From positions 744,001-808,000 of the forward strand of contig NZ_CP079925.1 of NCBI RefSeq assembly GCF_019355935.1: a stretch of DNA of 64,000 bases, given 5' to 3'. The notes below the pieces were generated by a model, which saw only the letters and a list, made by a program, of their open reading frames with translations, was not told the DNA's origin and searched no databases. Positions within the stretch are counted from its first letter, which is position 1. Each line of letters begins with the position of its first letter. Shown piece after piece: positions 57,902-64,000 of this stretch. The stretch comes from Comamonas sp. Y33R10-2 (lineage in GTDB: Bacteria > Pseudomonadota > Gammaproteobacteria > Burkholderiales > Burkholderiaceae_C). A program made the translations under genes and the position numbers.

Positions 57902-58827
57902 GCCGCTTCTCCTGTCAGGGCGGCGTGTTTTTGCGGCACTTTTCTTCCCCAGATGGATGCCAGAGCCATGCCCGCAATAATGTCCCAAAAGCCCCAGACC
58001 CCGGCCACCACGGCCATGCCGCCAAGTCCGCCAAAAAAGCTAAAGATCAGCACCAGCCCCAAGCCGGCGTTGCGTATGCCGACTTCCATGGTGACAGCGC
58101 GGCGCTCATAGTCTTGCAAACCGGTGGCGCGTGCGCACAGGTAGCCCGTGGCAAAGGCAATCGCATCGTGCAGCGCTACAGCCAAAAGCACCACGCCCAC
58201 ATAGTCGAGGAAGAAGCGCCAGTTGCCGGCAATGGCGCCGATGATGAAGCCGACTAGCGCTAAAAAACTCACAATGCCGACCGGCTTTTTGACGCGCTGC
58301 GTGATGCGTGGAAACTGGTGTGAGCACCACACGCCCAGCACAAAGGGAATGCCAATGATGACGATGATGTGACCGATCATCTCCATAGGGTCCAGCGCAA
58401 TGCTTTTGAGCAAGCCTGAGGCCGTGGGGTGTAGCCCTCCCCAGAAGGCAAAATTCAAAGGCATGAGCACTACAGCGAGCGCGTTGGAGATGGCCGTCAT
58501 TGACACCGATAACGCCACATTGCCTTTGGCTTTGTGAGTCAGGATATTGGAGATGTTGCCCGGTGGGCAGCAGGCCACCAAGATCATGCCCAGCGCAATG
58601 CTGGGCCCCACGCCCAGCAGCAGCGTGAGTGCAAAAGTCACTGCCGGCAGTACCAAGAACTGTGCGGCAATGCCCACGGTCATGGCCCAAGGCATGCGTG
58701 CAACGCGGCGAAAATCCTCTATTTTTGTGTCAAGGGCGATGCCGAACATTAAAAAAGCCAGCACCGCGTTCAGCAGCATCAGCGAGGCTGGGTTGAAATT
58801 CAGCCGAATCTCATCAATAGGCAGCAT
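57898..58827 (-). CDS. Bile acid:sodium symporter family (BASS) transporter
   Basis: Sodium-coupled symporter for organic anions, 309 residues, about ten membrane helices. The EVGIRNAGLGLVLIFSF motif corresponds to the family's helix-unwinding site, and CCPPGNISNILTHKAKGN to the earlier crossover. A strong GGAGG site precedes the ATG. In bacteria BASS proteins carry bile acids, pantoate, pyruvate and other acids. In this operon it is the likely importer. It follows the monooxygenase by 24 bp. Confidence 0.92.
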   Translation of the reverse strand: MLPIDEIRLNFNPASLMLLNAVLAFLMFGIALDTKIEDFRRVARMPWAMTVGIAAQFLVLPAVTFALTLLLGVGPSIALGMILVACCPPGNISNILTHKAKGNVALSVSMTAISNALAVVLMPLNFAFWGGLHPTASGLLKSIALDPMEMIGHIIVIIGIPFVLGVWCSHQFPRITQRVKKPVGIVSFLALVGFIIGAIAGNWRFFLDYVGVVLLAVALHDAIAFATGYLCARATGLQDYERRAVTMEVGIRNAGLGLVLIFSFFGGLGGMAVVAGVWGFWDIIAGMALASIWGRKVPQKHAALTGEAA

Positions 58828-58851
58828 GGGTAACCTCCCTTTTAATGTTTT

Positions 58852-60285
58852 TCAGCGCTGCGATTGCAGTGCGCCAGAGGCCGAACGCACGGCGTTGCGG
58901 TAGCTGTCTTTGTGCACGTAATACGCCATGCGCTCTAGCTGCAAATAGCTGTAGCCGCCGCTTAGGTCAGGCGATGGGCCCGCAATGGCTTGCTCTAGCT
59001 TGGCTGCAGAGGCTGTTTTGTTTTGAAGACCTTTGAAGTAACGCGCGACCAGCTCGGCTTGCTCATAGCGGCCTTGCCAGCCGATGCCGCTGGCCTCGAT
59101 CATGCCCAGCACGGCCAGGTGCTGGTAGGCCGGCGCAAAGATGTTCATGTACAGCTTGGGTGCCATGCCTTGCCAGTTCAGGTGGGCGTGGTCCATAAAG
59201 GGGTAGTGCAGGGCGTAACCCGTGGCCGTGAGCACCATGTCGTAGTCTTGCTGGCTGCCATCTTTGAAGTGCACGGTATGGCCATCAAAGCGGGCAATAT
59301 CGGCCTTGACATGAATATCGCCATGGCCCAGGTGGTGCAAGATGAGTGAGTTCACGATGGGGTGGGACTCATACATCTTGTAGTTGGGTTTGGGAAAGCC
59401 AAACCGGGTCGGGTCGCCCGTGAACCACTTGAGCACCACAGAGTCCATCTTTTGCTTGAGCCAGCGAGGCAGCGGTTTTTTGCCGCCCAGCGTATCGGCC
59501 GGTTTGCCAAACACATATTTGGGCACAAAGTAGTAGCCGCGGCGCACCGAGATATCGACGCTTTGCGCGTAGTGCACAGCATCCACCGCGATATCGCAGC
59601 CCGAGTTACCAGCGCCGATGATGAGCACGCGCTTGCCCTTAAATTGCTCGGCGCTTTTGTATTGGCTGGTGTGCAGCATTTCGCCCGCAAACTGACCTTC
59701 AAATTGGGGAATATTGGGCTCGGCCAGTGTGCCGTTGGCAATCACCACGCCTTTGTAGATGGCGGTCTCTAGCTCGCCTTGTGCATTGCGAATGCTCACG
59801 CGCCAAGGGCTGGTGGGGACGTTGGGCTGCACTGGCTCGACGCGCTCGACCCGCACGCCAAAGCGAAAGTGGCGTCGCAGGTCAAAGTGATCTGCAAACG
59901 CAGCAAAGTAGCGGCACAGCTCGCGGTGGCTTGGGTAGTCGGCGACATCGTCGGCCATGGGGAACTCGGCAAACTCTGTGGTGCGTTTGCTTGAGATCAG
60001 GTGTGCAGACTCATACACCGTGGAGCGTGGATTGGCGATATTCCACAGTCCACCCACATCGCTATAGGCCTCGAAGCCTTGAAAGGGGATGCCCTCTTTT
60101 TGTAGATTGCGCGCACCAGCCAGACCTGATGGACCGGCACCAATGAGCGCAATCATTTCTTCGGTGGGCTGGCCGCGCGGGGCTTGCGCGCCCGTTGTTG
60201 TGTCTGCGGTTACCGCTGTTGTTGTCGTTGATGTTGAAGTTGCGGCTGTCGTGGGGGGCGGTGCCGTGTGGTTGTCATGTCGCAT
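58852..60285 (-). CDS. Flavin-containing monooxygenase (class B, FMO-like)
   Basis: NADPH/FAD-dependent oxygenase. The ATG at 60285 has GGAG 9 nt upstream; an ATG at 60303 is also possible. After a Thr/Pro-rich N-terminus of ~40 residues comes the FAD motif GAGPSGLAG. The fingerprint FAGEMLHTSQY matches FxGxxxHxxxY, and the second dinucleotide loop is GAGNSGCD. An ATGY-type motif follows (TATGYAL). FMOs oxidise soft heteroatoms, and some perform Baeyer-Villiger reactions on ketones. The N-terminal low-complexity stretch is unusual. Confidence 0.93.
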   Translation of the reverse strand: MRHDNHTAPPPTTAATSTSTTTTAVTADTTTGAQAPRGQPTEEMIALIGAGPSGLAGARNLQKEGIPFQGFEAYSDVGGLWNIANPRSTVYESAHLISSKRTTEFAEFPMADDVADYPSHRELCRYFAAFADHFDLRRHFRFGVRVERVEPVQPNVPTSPWRVSIRNAQGELETAIYKGVVIANGTLAEPNIPQFEGQFAGEMLHTSQYKSAEQFKGKRVLIIGAGNSGCDIAVDAVHYAQSVDISVRRGYYFVPKYVFGKPADTLGGKKPLPRWLKQKMDSVVLKWFTGDPTRFGFPKPNYKMYESHPIVNSLILHHLGHGDIHVKADIARFDGHTVHFKDGSQQDYDMVLTATGYALHYPFMDHAHLNWQGMAPKLYMNIFAPAYQHLAVLGMIEASGIGWQGRYEQAELVARYFKGLQNKTASAAKLEQAIAGPSPDLSGGYSYLQLERMAYYVHKDSYRNAVRSASGALQSQR

Positions 60286-60315
60286 AGTTTTTGTCTCCGT
60301 CATTTTTAGATCTCT

Positions 60316-61155
60316 TTAGCGCTTAACTGGTGGTTGGCTGAGGCCGGGAATGGCGGTAGCGCCTGCCTCGCCCACGCGGGGTTTGCGTGGCTGTTTGGAT
60401 AGCAGTTTGTCGTGCAGTGCATCGGGCAGGCAAGCGAGCAAACGCGAAAGCCAGCCAATACGCCGTGGCAAAACAATGTGCTCGCGCCCCTGGGAAATGG
60501 CTTGCAGCATGGCTTTGGCGGCTGCGTGTGGCTCCATCAGCCCCGGCATGGCAAATCGGTTGCCAGCTGTGAGGTTGGTGCGCAAATAGCCGGGGCTTAC
60601 GGTGTACACGCGAATGCGGCTGGTGCGCAGTTCGGCGCGCAGGCTTTGCAGGTAGCGAATCAGGCCGCCCTTGCTGGCGCAGTAAGCCCCATTACCGGGC
60701 ATGCCGCGCCAGCCCGCAATGCTGGCCACGCCTACTAGTGCGCAGGCGGCATCAGGCTGCTGGCGCAGCGCCTGTAAAAAAGGCTGAAAGGTGGTGGCTG
60801 GGCCTAGCAAGTTGATCTCTAACATGCGGCGAAGCACCGCCAAATCATCTGCTTGTGCGGTATCAAAGCCACCTGCCACGCCGGCATTGGCAATCACCAA
60901 GTCGGGCAGGCCCACGTGAGCTAACCAGTCTGCGGCAACTTCTTGCATGGCTTGGGAGTTGGATACATCCAGCACATAAACGCCGCATTTCTCAGGTGCC
61001 AGCGCCGCCAGCTCATTGAGTGCTGTGCGGTGCAGGCCCAGCAGTGCAATATGGCTGCCCTGCGCAATCAGCTCGCGAGCCAATGCTTGGCCTAGCCCAC
61101 CACAGGCACCGGTCAGCACTACATTGCGAAAGCGCGGAGCAGTCTTCAAGTTCAT
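60316..61155 (-). CDS. Short-chain dehydrogenase/reductase, first gene of the operon
   Basis: Classical SDR of ~279 residues. The cofactor motif is TGACGGLG, followed by NAGV; the catalytic serine region is GVASIAG and the Tyr-Lys pair is YCASK. The ATG at 61155 is preferred because a GAGAC-type site precedes it; a TTG at 61182 would add nine residues. It is the promoter-proximal gene of the operon and divergent from the IclR gene. It probably interconverts an alcohol and ketone before or after the FMO step (inference). Confidence 0.92.
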   Translation of the reverse strand: MNLKTAPRFRNVVLTGACGGLGQALARELIAQGSHIALLGLHRTALNELAALAPEKCGVYVLDVSNSQAMQEVAADWLAHVGLPDLVIANAGVAGGFDTAQADDLAVLRRMLEINLLGPATTFQPFLQALRQQPDAACALVGVASIAGWRGMPGNGAYCASKGGLIRYLQSLRAELRTSRIRVYTVSPGYLRTNLTAGNRFAMPGLMEPHAAAKAMLQAISQGREHIVLPRRIGWLSRLLACLPDALHDKLLSKQPRKPRVGEAGATAIPGLSQPPVKR

Positions 61156-61217
61156 GTCTCTTGCCTGCGGTTGTTGATTCAAAGGGGCGTATTTGCACTC
61201 TAGGAGAAACTTGCAAA

Positions 61218-61256
61218 GTCTCGGAAAATTTGATTGATTCGTCTCGGATTCTGAGA
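61218..61256. promoter_or_regulatory. Candidate IclR operator between the SDR and iclR genes
   Basis: GTCTCGGA occurs twice (61218-61225 and 61241-61248), 23 bp apart, about two helical turns. The second copy lies in a 15-bp near-palindrome, TCTCGGATTCTGAGA (61242-61256, six of seven pairs). It sits 4 bp before the regulator's ATG and within 110 bp of the operon start, fitting autoregulation and operon control. Confidence 0.55.
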
Positions 61257-61259
61257 TTT

Positions 61260-62021
61260 ATGCAAAACAAAACCACTGCCAGCCCCGGGCTGAAACTGTT
61301 TGATCTGCTGGAAATTCTGGCGCGCGAGTCTAGGTCGTTGACCCTGGCTGAGGCTGTTGCCGTCAGTGGCTGGCCCAAGCCCAGCGTGCACAGACTTTTG
61401 ATGCAGCTGGAAGCCGGAGGTTTGCTGGCCCGAGAGCCCGATGGCCGCCGTTACGCGCTGGCGCCGCGCATGTTGCGGCTGGCAGAGGCTGCGCTGACGG
61501 GAAGCACCCAGCAAGGCGTGCGCCATGCAGTGCTGCGCCAGTTGGTGGCCGAGATTGGGGAGAGCTGCAATCTGACGACACTGTCGGGAGTCGAGGTGGT
61601 TTACCTTGATCGCATTGAGTCCGCATTTCCGCTGCAAATGCATTTGCGCCCTGGTACACGGGTGCCTGTGCATTGCTCGGCCAGCGGCAAACTCATACTG
61701 GCCCATATGTCGCCCAGCCAGCGCACCAGTTTGCTCAATGGCCTGCCTTTAGAGAGTTACACCGCCACCACGCTTACGAATGTGGATGCGCTCAATGACG
61801 AGTTTTTACGCATTCGCAAGGTGGGCTATGCGGTCGATGCGCAGGAGTTTGTGGATGGGCTGGTCTGCGCCGCAGTTCCTGTTTTCAGCCCCGATGGGCG
61901 CAACGTGCGCTGCGCCGTGGCACTGCAAGCGCCAGTGGCGCGCATGACGCTGGCGCAGGCGATTGAAAAAGTGCCCCGCTTGCAAGTAGCGGCCAAAGCA
62001 CTCAGTCGCACCTTGATATGA
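61260..62021 (+). CDS. IclR-family transcriptional regulator
   Basis: A 253-residue regulator. The ATG at 61260 is chosen because the winged helix begins at once: LKLFDLLEILARESRSLTLAEAV, with the recognition helix GWPKPSVHRLLMQLE. The longer frame to 61020 crosses the SDR gene. The effector domain shows VYLDRIES, GTRVPVHCSASGKLILAHM and GYAVDAQEFVDGLVCAAVPVF, the IclR ligand pocket signature. It is divergent from the five-gene operon, the classic arrangement for local catabolic control. Confidence 0.95.
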   Translation: MQNKTTASPGLKLFDLLEILARESRSLTLAEAVAVSGWPKPSVHRLLMQLEAGGLLAREPDGRRYALAPRMLRLAEAALTGSTQQGVRHAVLRQLVAEIGESCNLTTLSGVEVVYLDRIESAFPLQMHLRPGTRVPVHCSASGKLILAHMSPSQRTSLLNGLPLESYTATTLTNVDALNDEFLRIRKVGYAVDAQEFVDGLVCAAVPVFSPDGRNVRCAVALQAPVARMTLAQAIEKVPRLQVAAKALSRTLI

Positions 62022-62034
62022 AATTCATAGCTGG

Positions 62035-62057
62035 TAGTCATTGATATGCAATGACTA
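62035..62057. terminator. Hairpin between convergent iclR and yhiN genes
   Basis: TAGTCATT pairs with AATGACTA across a 7-nt loop. The flanking CATAGCTGGTAG resembles the A/T-type repeat. There is no clear T-run, so the terminator role is uncertain. Confidence 0.4.
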
Positions 62058-62079
62058 CAGGCCGATTGGGCACTGATTT

Positions 62080-63348
62080 TTAAGCGCTGTGCTTCTCTGC
62101 CATAGCCTGCGCGCAAGCGGCACCGCTGGCCCATGCCCACTGAAAGTTGTAGCCGCCCAGCCAGCCGGTGATGTCCACCACCTCGCCAATAAAGTACAGG
62201 CCAGTCTGGGTCTTGCATTCCATGGTTTGCTGCGACAGCGCTTTGGTATCCACGCCGCCCAAGGTCACTTCAGCTTTTTTGTAGCCTTCGGTGCCCGTGG
62301 GCGTGATTTCCCAGCGGCTTAGTTGCTCGGCCAGCTTGGTCAAGGCCTTGTCGCTGGCTTCGTTAATGGGGCGCTGCAACTCGGGCATGCGGCTGACCCA
62401 CGCATCGGCCAGGCGCGAGGGCAGGTGGGCGGCCAGTTCATTGACCACCAGTTTGCGCGAGTTGAGCTTGGCTTGGGTCAGCACCTCTAGCAAATCCACG
62501 CCGGGCAGCAAATTGATTTGAAGCGGTGTGCCGCTCTTCCAGTAGCTGGAGATTTGCAGCACCGCTGGGCCAGACAAGCCGCGGTGGGTGAACAGCAAAT
62601 CCTCGTTAAAGGCCATGCGCTCTTTTTTGCTGCCGGTGCTGATTTCGACTGGTAATGCCAGACCGGAAAGGCCGGTATAAGGCTGCCAGCCGTCGCCATC
62701 AAAAGTCATGGGCACCAAGCCCGGTGTGCGCTCAATCAGCGGCAGCTTGAACTGCTGGGCGATGCGGTAACCCAAATCGGTTGCACCGATTTTTGGAATG
62801 CTCAGGCCGCCGGTGGCGATGACGAGATTGCTGGCTTGCACCAGTCCGCGATCCGTATCAATTTGATAGCTACTAGTGCTTGATTCACCTTGACTAGAGG
62901 TCGAAAACGCTATTTTTTTGACTTGGCAAGGCTGCCAGTGCTGCACGCCGCCTGCGCTGCATTCGGCCAGCAGCATGGCGATGATGTCCTCGGCTGAGCG
63001 GTCGGCAAACAACTGGCCTTTGTGCTTTTCGTGGTGAGCAATGCCGTGCTTGTCCATCAGCGCGATGAAGTCAGCCGGTGTGAAGCGCGAGAGGGCGGAG
63101 CGGCAAAACTGCGGGTTCTGTCCCACAAAGTGCTTGTGCGGTGCGCGCACATCCAAATCACGGTTGGTGAAGTTGCAGCGCCCACCGCCTGAGATGCGGA
63201 TTTTTTCAGCCACCTTGGGTGCATGGTCGATGAGCAGTACTTTCAGCCCTTGCTGGCCCGCACGTGCGGCGCAAAACAGGCCGGCGGCACCGGCGCCAAT
63301 GATGATGGCGTCAAAAATCTGAGGGGAAACCTGTGAGGTGGTGGACAC
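62080..63348 (-). CDS. HI0933-family FAD-dependent oxidoreductase (BaiN/YhiN-like)
   Basis: A 422-residue flavoprotein with the N-terminal FAD loop GAGAAGLFCAA and the family motif ISGGGRCNFTN near residue 53. The C-terminal GEVVDITGWLGGYNFQWAWASG is highly characteristic. Physiological roles of the family are poorly known; the BaiN name comes from a clostridial bile-acid enzyme. Translation appears to start at GTG 63348. A short Ser/Thr-rich stretch (residues ~154-164) is encoded by a copy of the dispersed repeat. Convergent with iclR, so not part of the operon there. Confidence 0.93.
   Translation of the reverse strand: MSTTSQVSPQIFDAIIIGAGAAGLFCAARAGQQGLKVLLIDHAPKVAEKIRISGGGRCNFTNRDLDVRAPHKHFVGQNPQFCRSALSRFTPADFIALMDKHGIAHHEKHKGQLFADRSAEDIIAMLLAECSAGGVQHWQPCQVKKIAFSTSSQGESSTSSYQIDTDRGLVQASNLVIATGGLSIPKIGATDLGYRIAQQFKLPLIERTPGLVPMTFDGDGWQPYTGLSGLALPVEISTGSKKERMAFNEDLLFTHRGLSGPAVLQISSYWKSGTPLQINLLPGVDLLEVLTQAKLNSRKLVVNELAAHLPSRLADAWVSRMPELQRPINEASDKALTKLAEQLSRWEITPTGTEGYKKAEVTLGGVDTKALSQQTMECKTQTGLYFIGEVVDITGWLGGYNFQWAWASGAACAQAMAEKHSA
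62862..62887. repeat. A/T-type dispersed repeat copy inside the yhiN-like coding sequence
   Basis: TTTGATAGCTACTAGTGCTT matches the family core in reverse sense. It lies in frame within the oxidoreductase gene and encodes part of a Ser/Thr-rich loop. No frame is broken. Confidence 0.6.
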
Positions 63349-63402
63349 GGCGGGCAGGGCGCTGAAGCACGAAAAGGAAAGCCGCAGATTGTCCCAGATG
63401 GC

Positions 63403-63999
63403 TCAGATTCCCGGCTCGTCCACAACAAAGCCCCAGAAATCGCCATCGCTGCCTGAGCAATGAATGCACTGGGCGACAAAGCTGCGCATGTCCTTGGCAT
63501 GAAACCAAGCCAGCCCCAGCGATGCATCGCACAGGGCGTCGGCCTGCTCGCTCAGACTCAAGGCGGCGATGTGGGTCAGCTCCATGTCGGCCAGAAATTC
63601 TGGCAAATCTTGGGCTGCGGCAAACAGGTCGTGGTCAAGGCTGGCAATCTTGCCTTGGTGCTGGCCGTGCAGTACTTCTACAAAGGGGTTACCGCCCGGG
63701 TCGCTGCCAATTTCCAAAAACCAATCGGCTAGCAGGCTCTCGGCTTGCAGTGATTCGAGGTCGTAATACGGGTCTTGTGCGGCAAAGCTGTTGAGCACGC
63801 GCAAATTGGCGTGTGTGTCGTTTTGCACATCGCCGCAGCGAACGTAGGGGCTAACGTCCGGAGTTTCTTCCATGGCCATGACGGAAAAGCCGTTTTGTGT
63901 GCGCAGAAAATCGGCATAGGCATCCGAAAAGCCGATATGTGCTTGCAGCGCATGAATGTCTTTTTCAGGGGCTGGCGGTCGGCCAAAAGGGTTGGGGAA
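63403..63999 (-). CDS. SMI1/KNR4 (SUKH)-like protein, 5' end outside window
   Basis: The frame is open to the right edge, so the start lies beyond 64000. The visible ~198 residues begin FPNPFGRPPAPEKD and include HIGFSDAYADFLRTQNG, which resembles the SUKH signature (aspartate/Tyr then Phe-Leu...NGF). The rest is acidic with YYDLESLQAES and GGNPFVEVLHGQHQGKIASL, another SUKH-like stretch. In bacteria SUKH proteins often serve as immunity proteins to secreted toxins, but many stand alone. No toxin gene is in view. Confidence 0.75.
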   Translation of the reverse strand, partial: FPNPFGRPPAPEKDIHALQAHIGFSDAYADFLRTQNGFSVMAMEETPDVSPYVRCGDVQNDTHANLRVLNSFAAQDPYYDLESLQAESLLADWFLEIGSDPGGNPFVEVLHGQHQGKIASLDHDLFAAAQDLPEFLADMELTHIAALSLSEQADALCDASLGLAWFHAKDMRSFVAQCIHCSGSDGDFWGFVVDEPGI

Positions 64000-64000
64000 T

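Noticed and set aside
61020..61259. N-terminal extension of the IclR gene
   Set aside because: It would overlap the SDR gene and the candidate operator; the winged-helix domain begins directly after the ATG at 61260.
58852..63348. Treating the yhiN-like gene as part of the IclR-linked operon
   Set aside because: It is convergent with iclR and separated from the operon by that gene, so it cannot share the operon's transcript.

Overview
The window is 64 kb of a betaproteobacterial chromosome, most likely from the Comamonadaceae and probably Comamonas. This placement is inference. It rests on the xseB-ispA-dxs order, FlhDC-type flagellar control, tandem TakP-like TRAP binding proteins, and two dispersed repeat families that I associate with Comamonadaceae genomes. 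No tRNA, rRNA, CRISPR array, prophage or insertion sequence was recognised. Most genes are housekeeping, with accessory islands between them.

Layout. 1-5 kb: the 3' part of ppc, then an iron-uptake pair (TonB receptor and PchR-like AraC regulator), each with a Fur-box-like site upstream. 5-11 kb: flhDC, a membrane diguanylate cyclase, a sulfurtransferase, an EamA permease and a Rieske oxygenase, with three copies of a GC-rich repeat at gene 3' ends. 11.6-15 kb: the isoprenoid operon xseB-ispA-dxs. 15-20.5 kb: a TRAP system in convergent halves (two paralogous binding proteins on +, dctQ-dctM on -), with a decayed gene between them. 21-31 kb: a four-gene operon for a two-pump MdtABC-type RND efflux system and its outer-membrane channel. 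31-35 kb: small unknown genes, a lone ABC ATPase, a PsiF-repeat protein, uppP and an alpha/beta hydrolase. 35-42 kb: an Anbu proteasome-like peptidase behind mutS, a sterol-desaturase-family hydroxylase, suhB and trmJ. 42-46 kb: cysE, a nitroreductase, and thiC behind a TPP riboswitch. 46-52 kb: a lone branched-chain amino-acid type binding protein, darP-mogA, pmbA, a MarR-like regulator and a small membrane protein. 52-56 kb: an EamA permease, a Kef-type antiporter, yqeY and rpsU. 56-62 kb: an IclR regulator divergent from a tightly packed operon (SDR, flavin monooxygenase, BASS symporter, epimerase, EamA permease). 62-64 kb: a BaiN/YhiN flavoprotein and the start-less end of a SMI1/KNR4-like gene.

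The likeliest undescribed unit is the IclR-controlled five-gene cluster at 56-62 kb, which looks like uptake, oxidation and export of an unidentified ketone or acid. Also worth attention are an RND adaptor with two C-terminal LTPEQ repeats, an Anbu peptidase with a long tail and none of its usual partners nearby, the decayed gene between the TRAP halves, and a small repeat that lies against start codons and inside one coding sequence.
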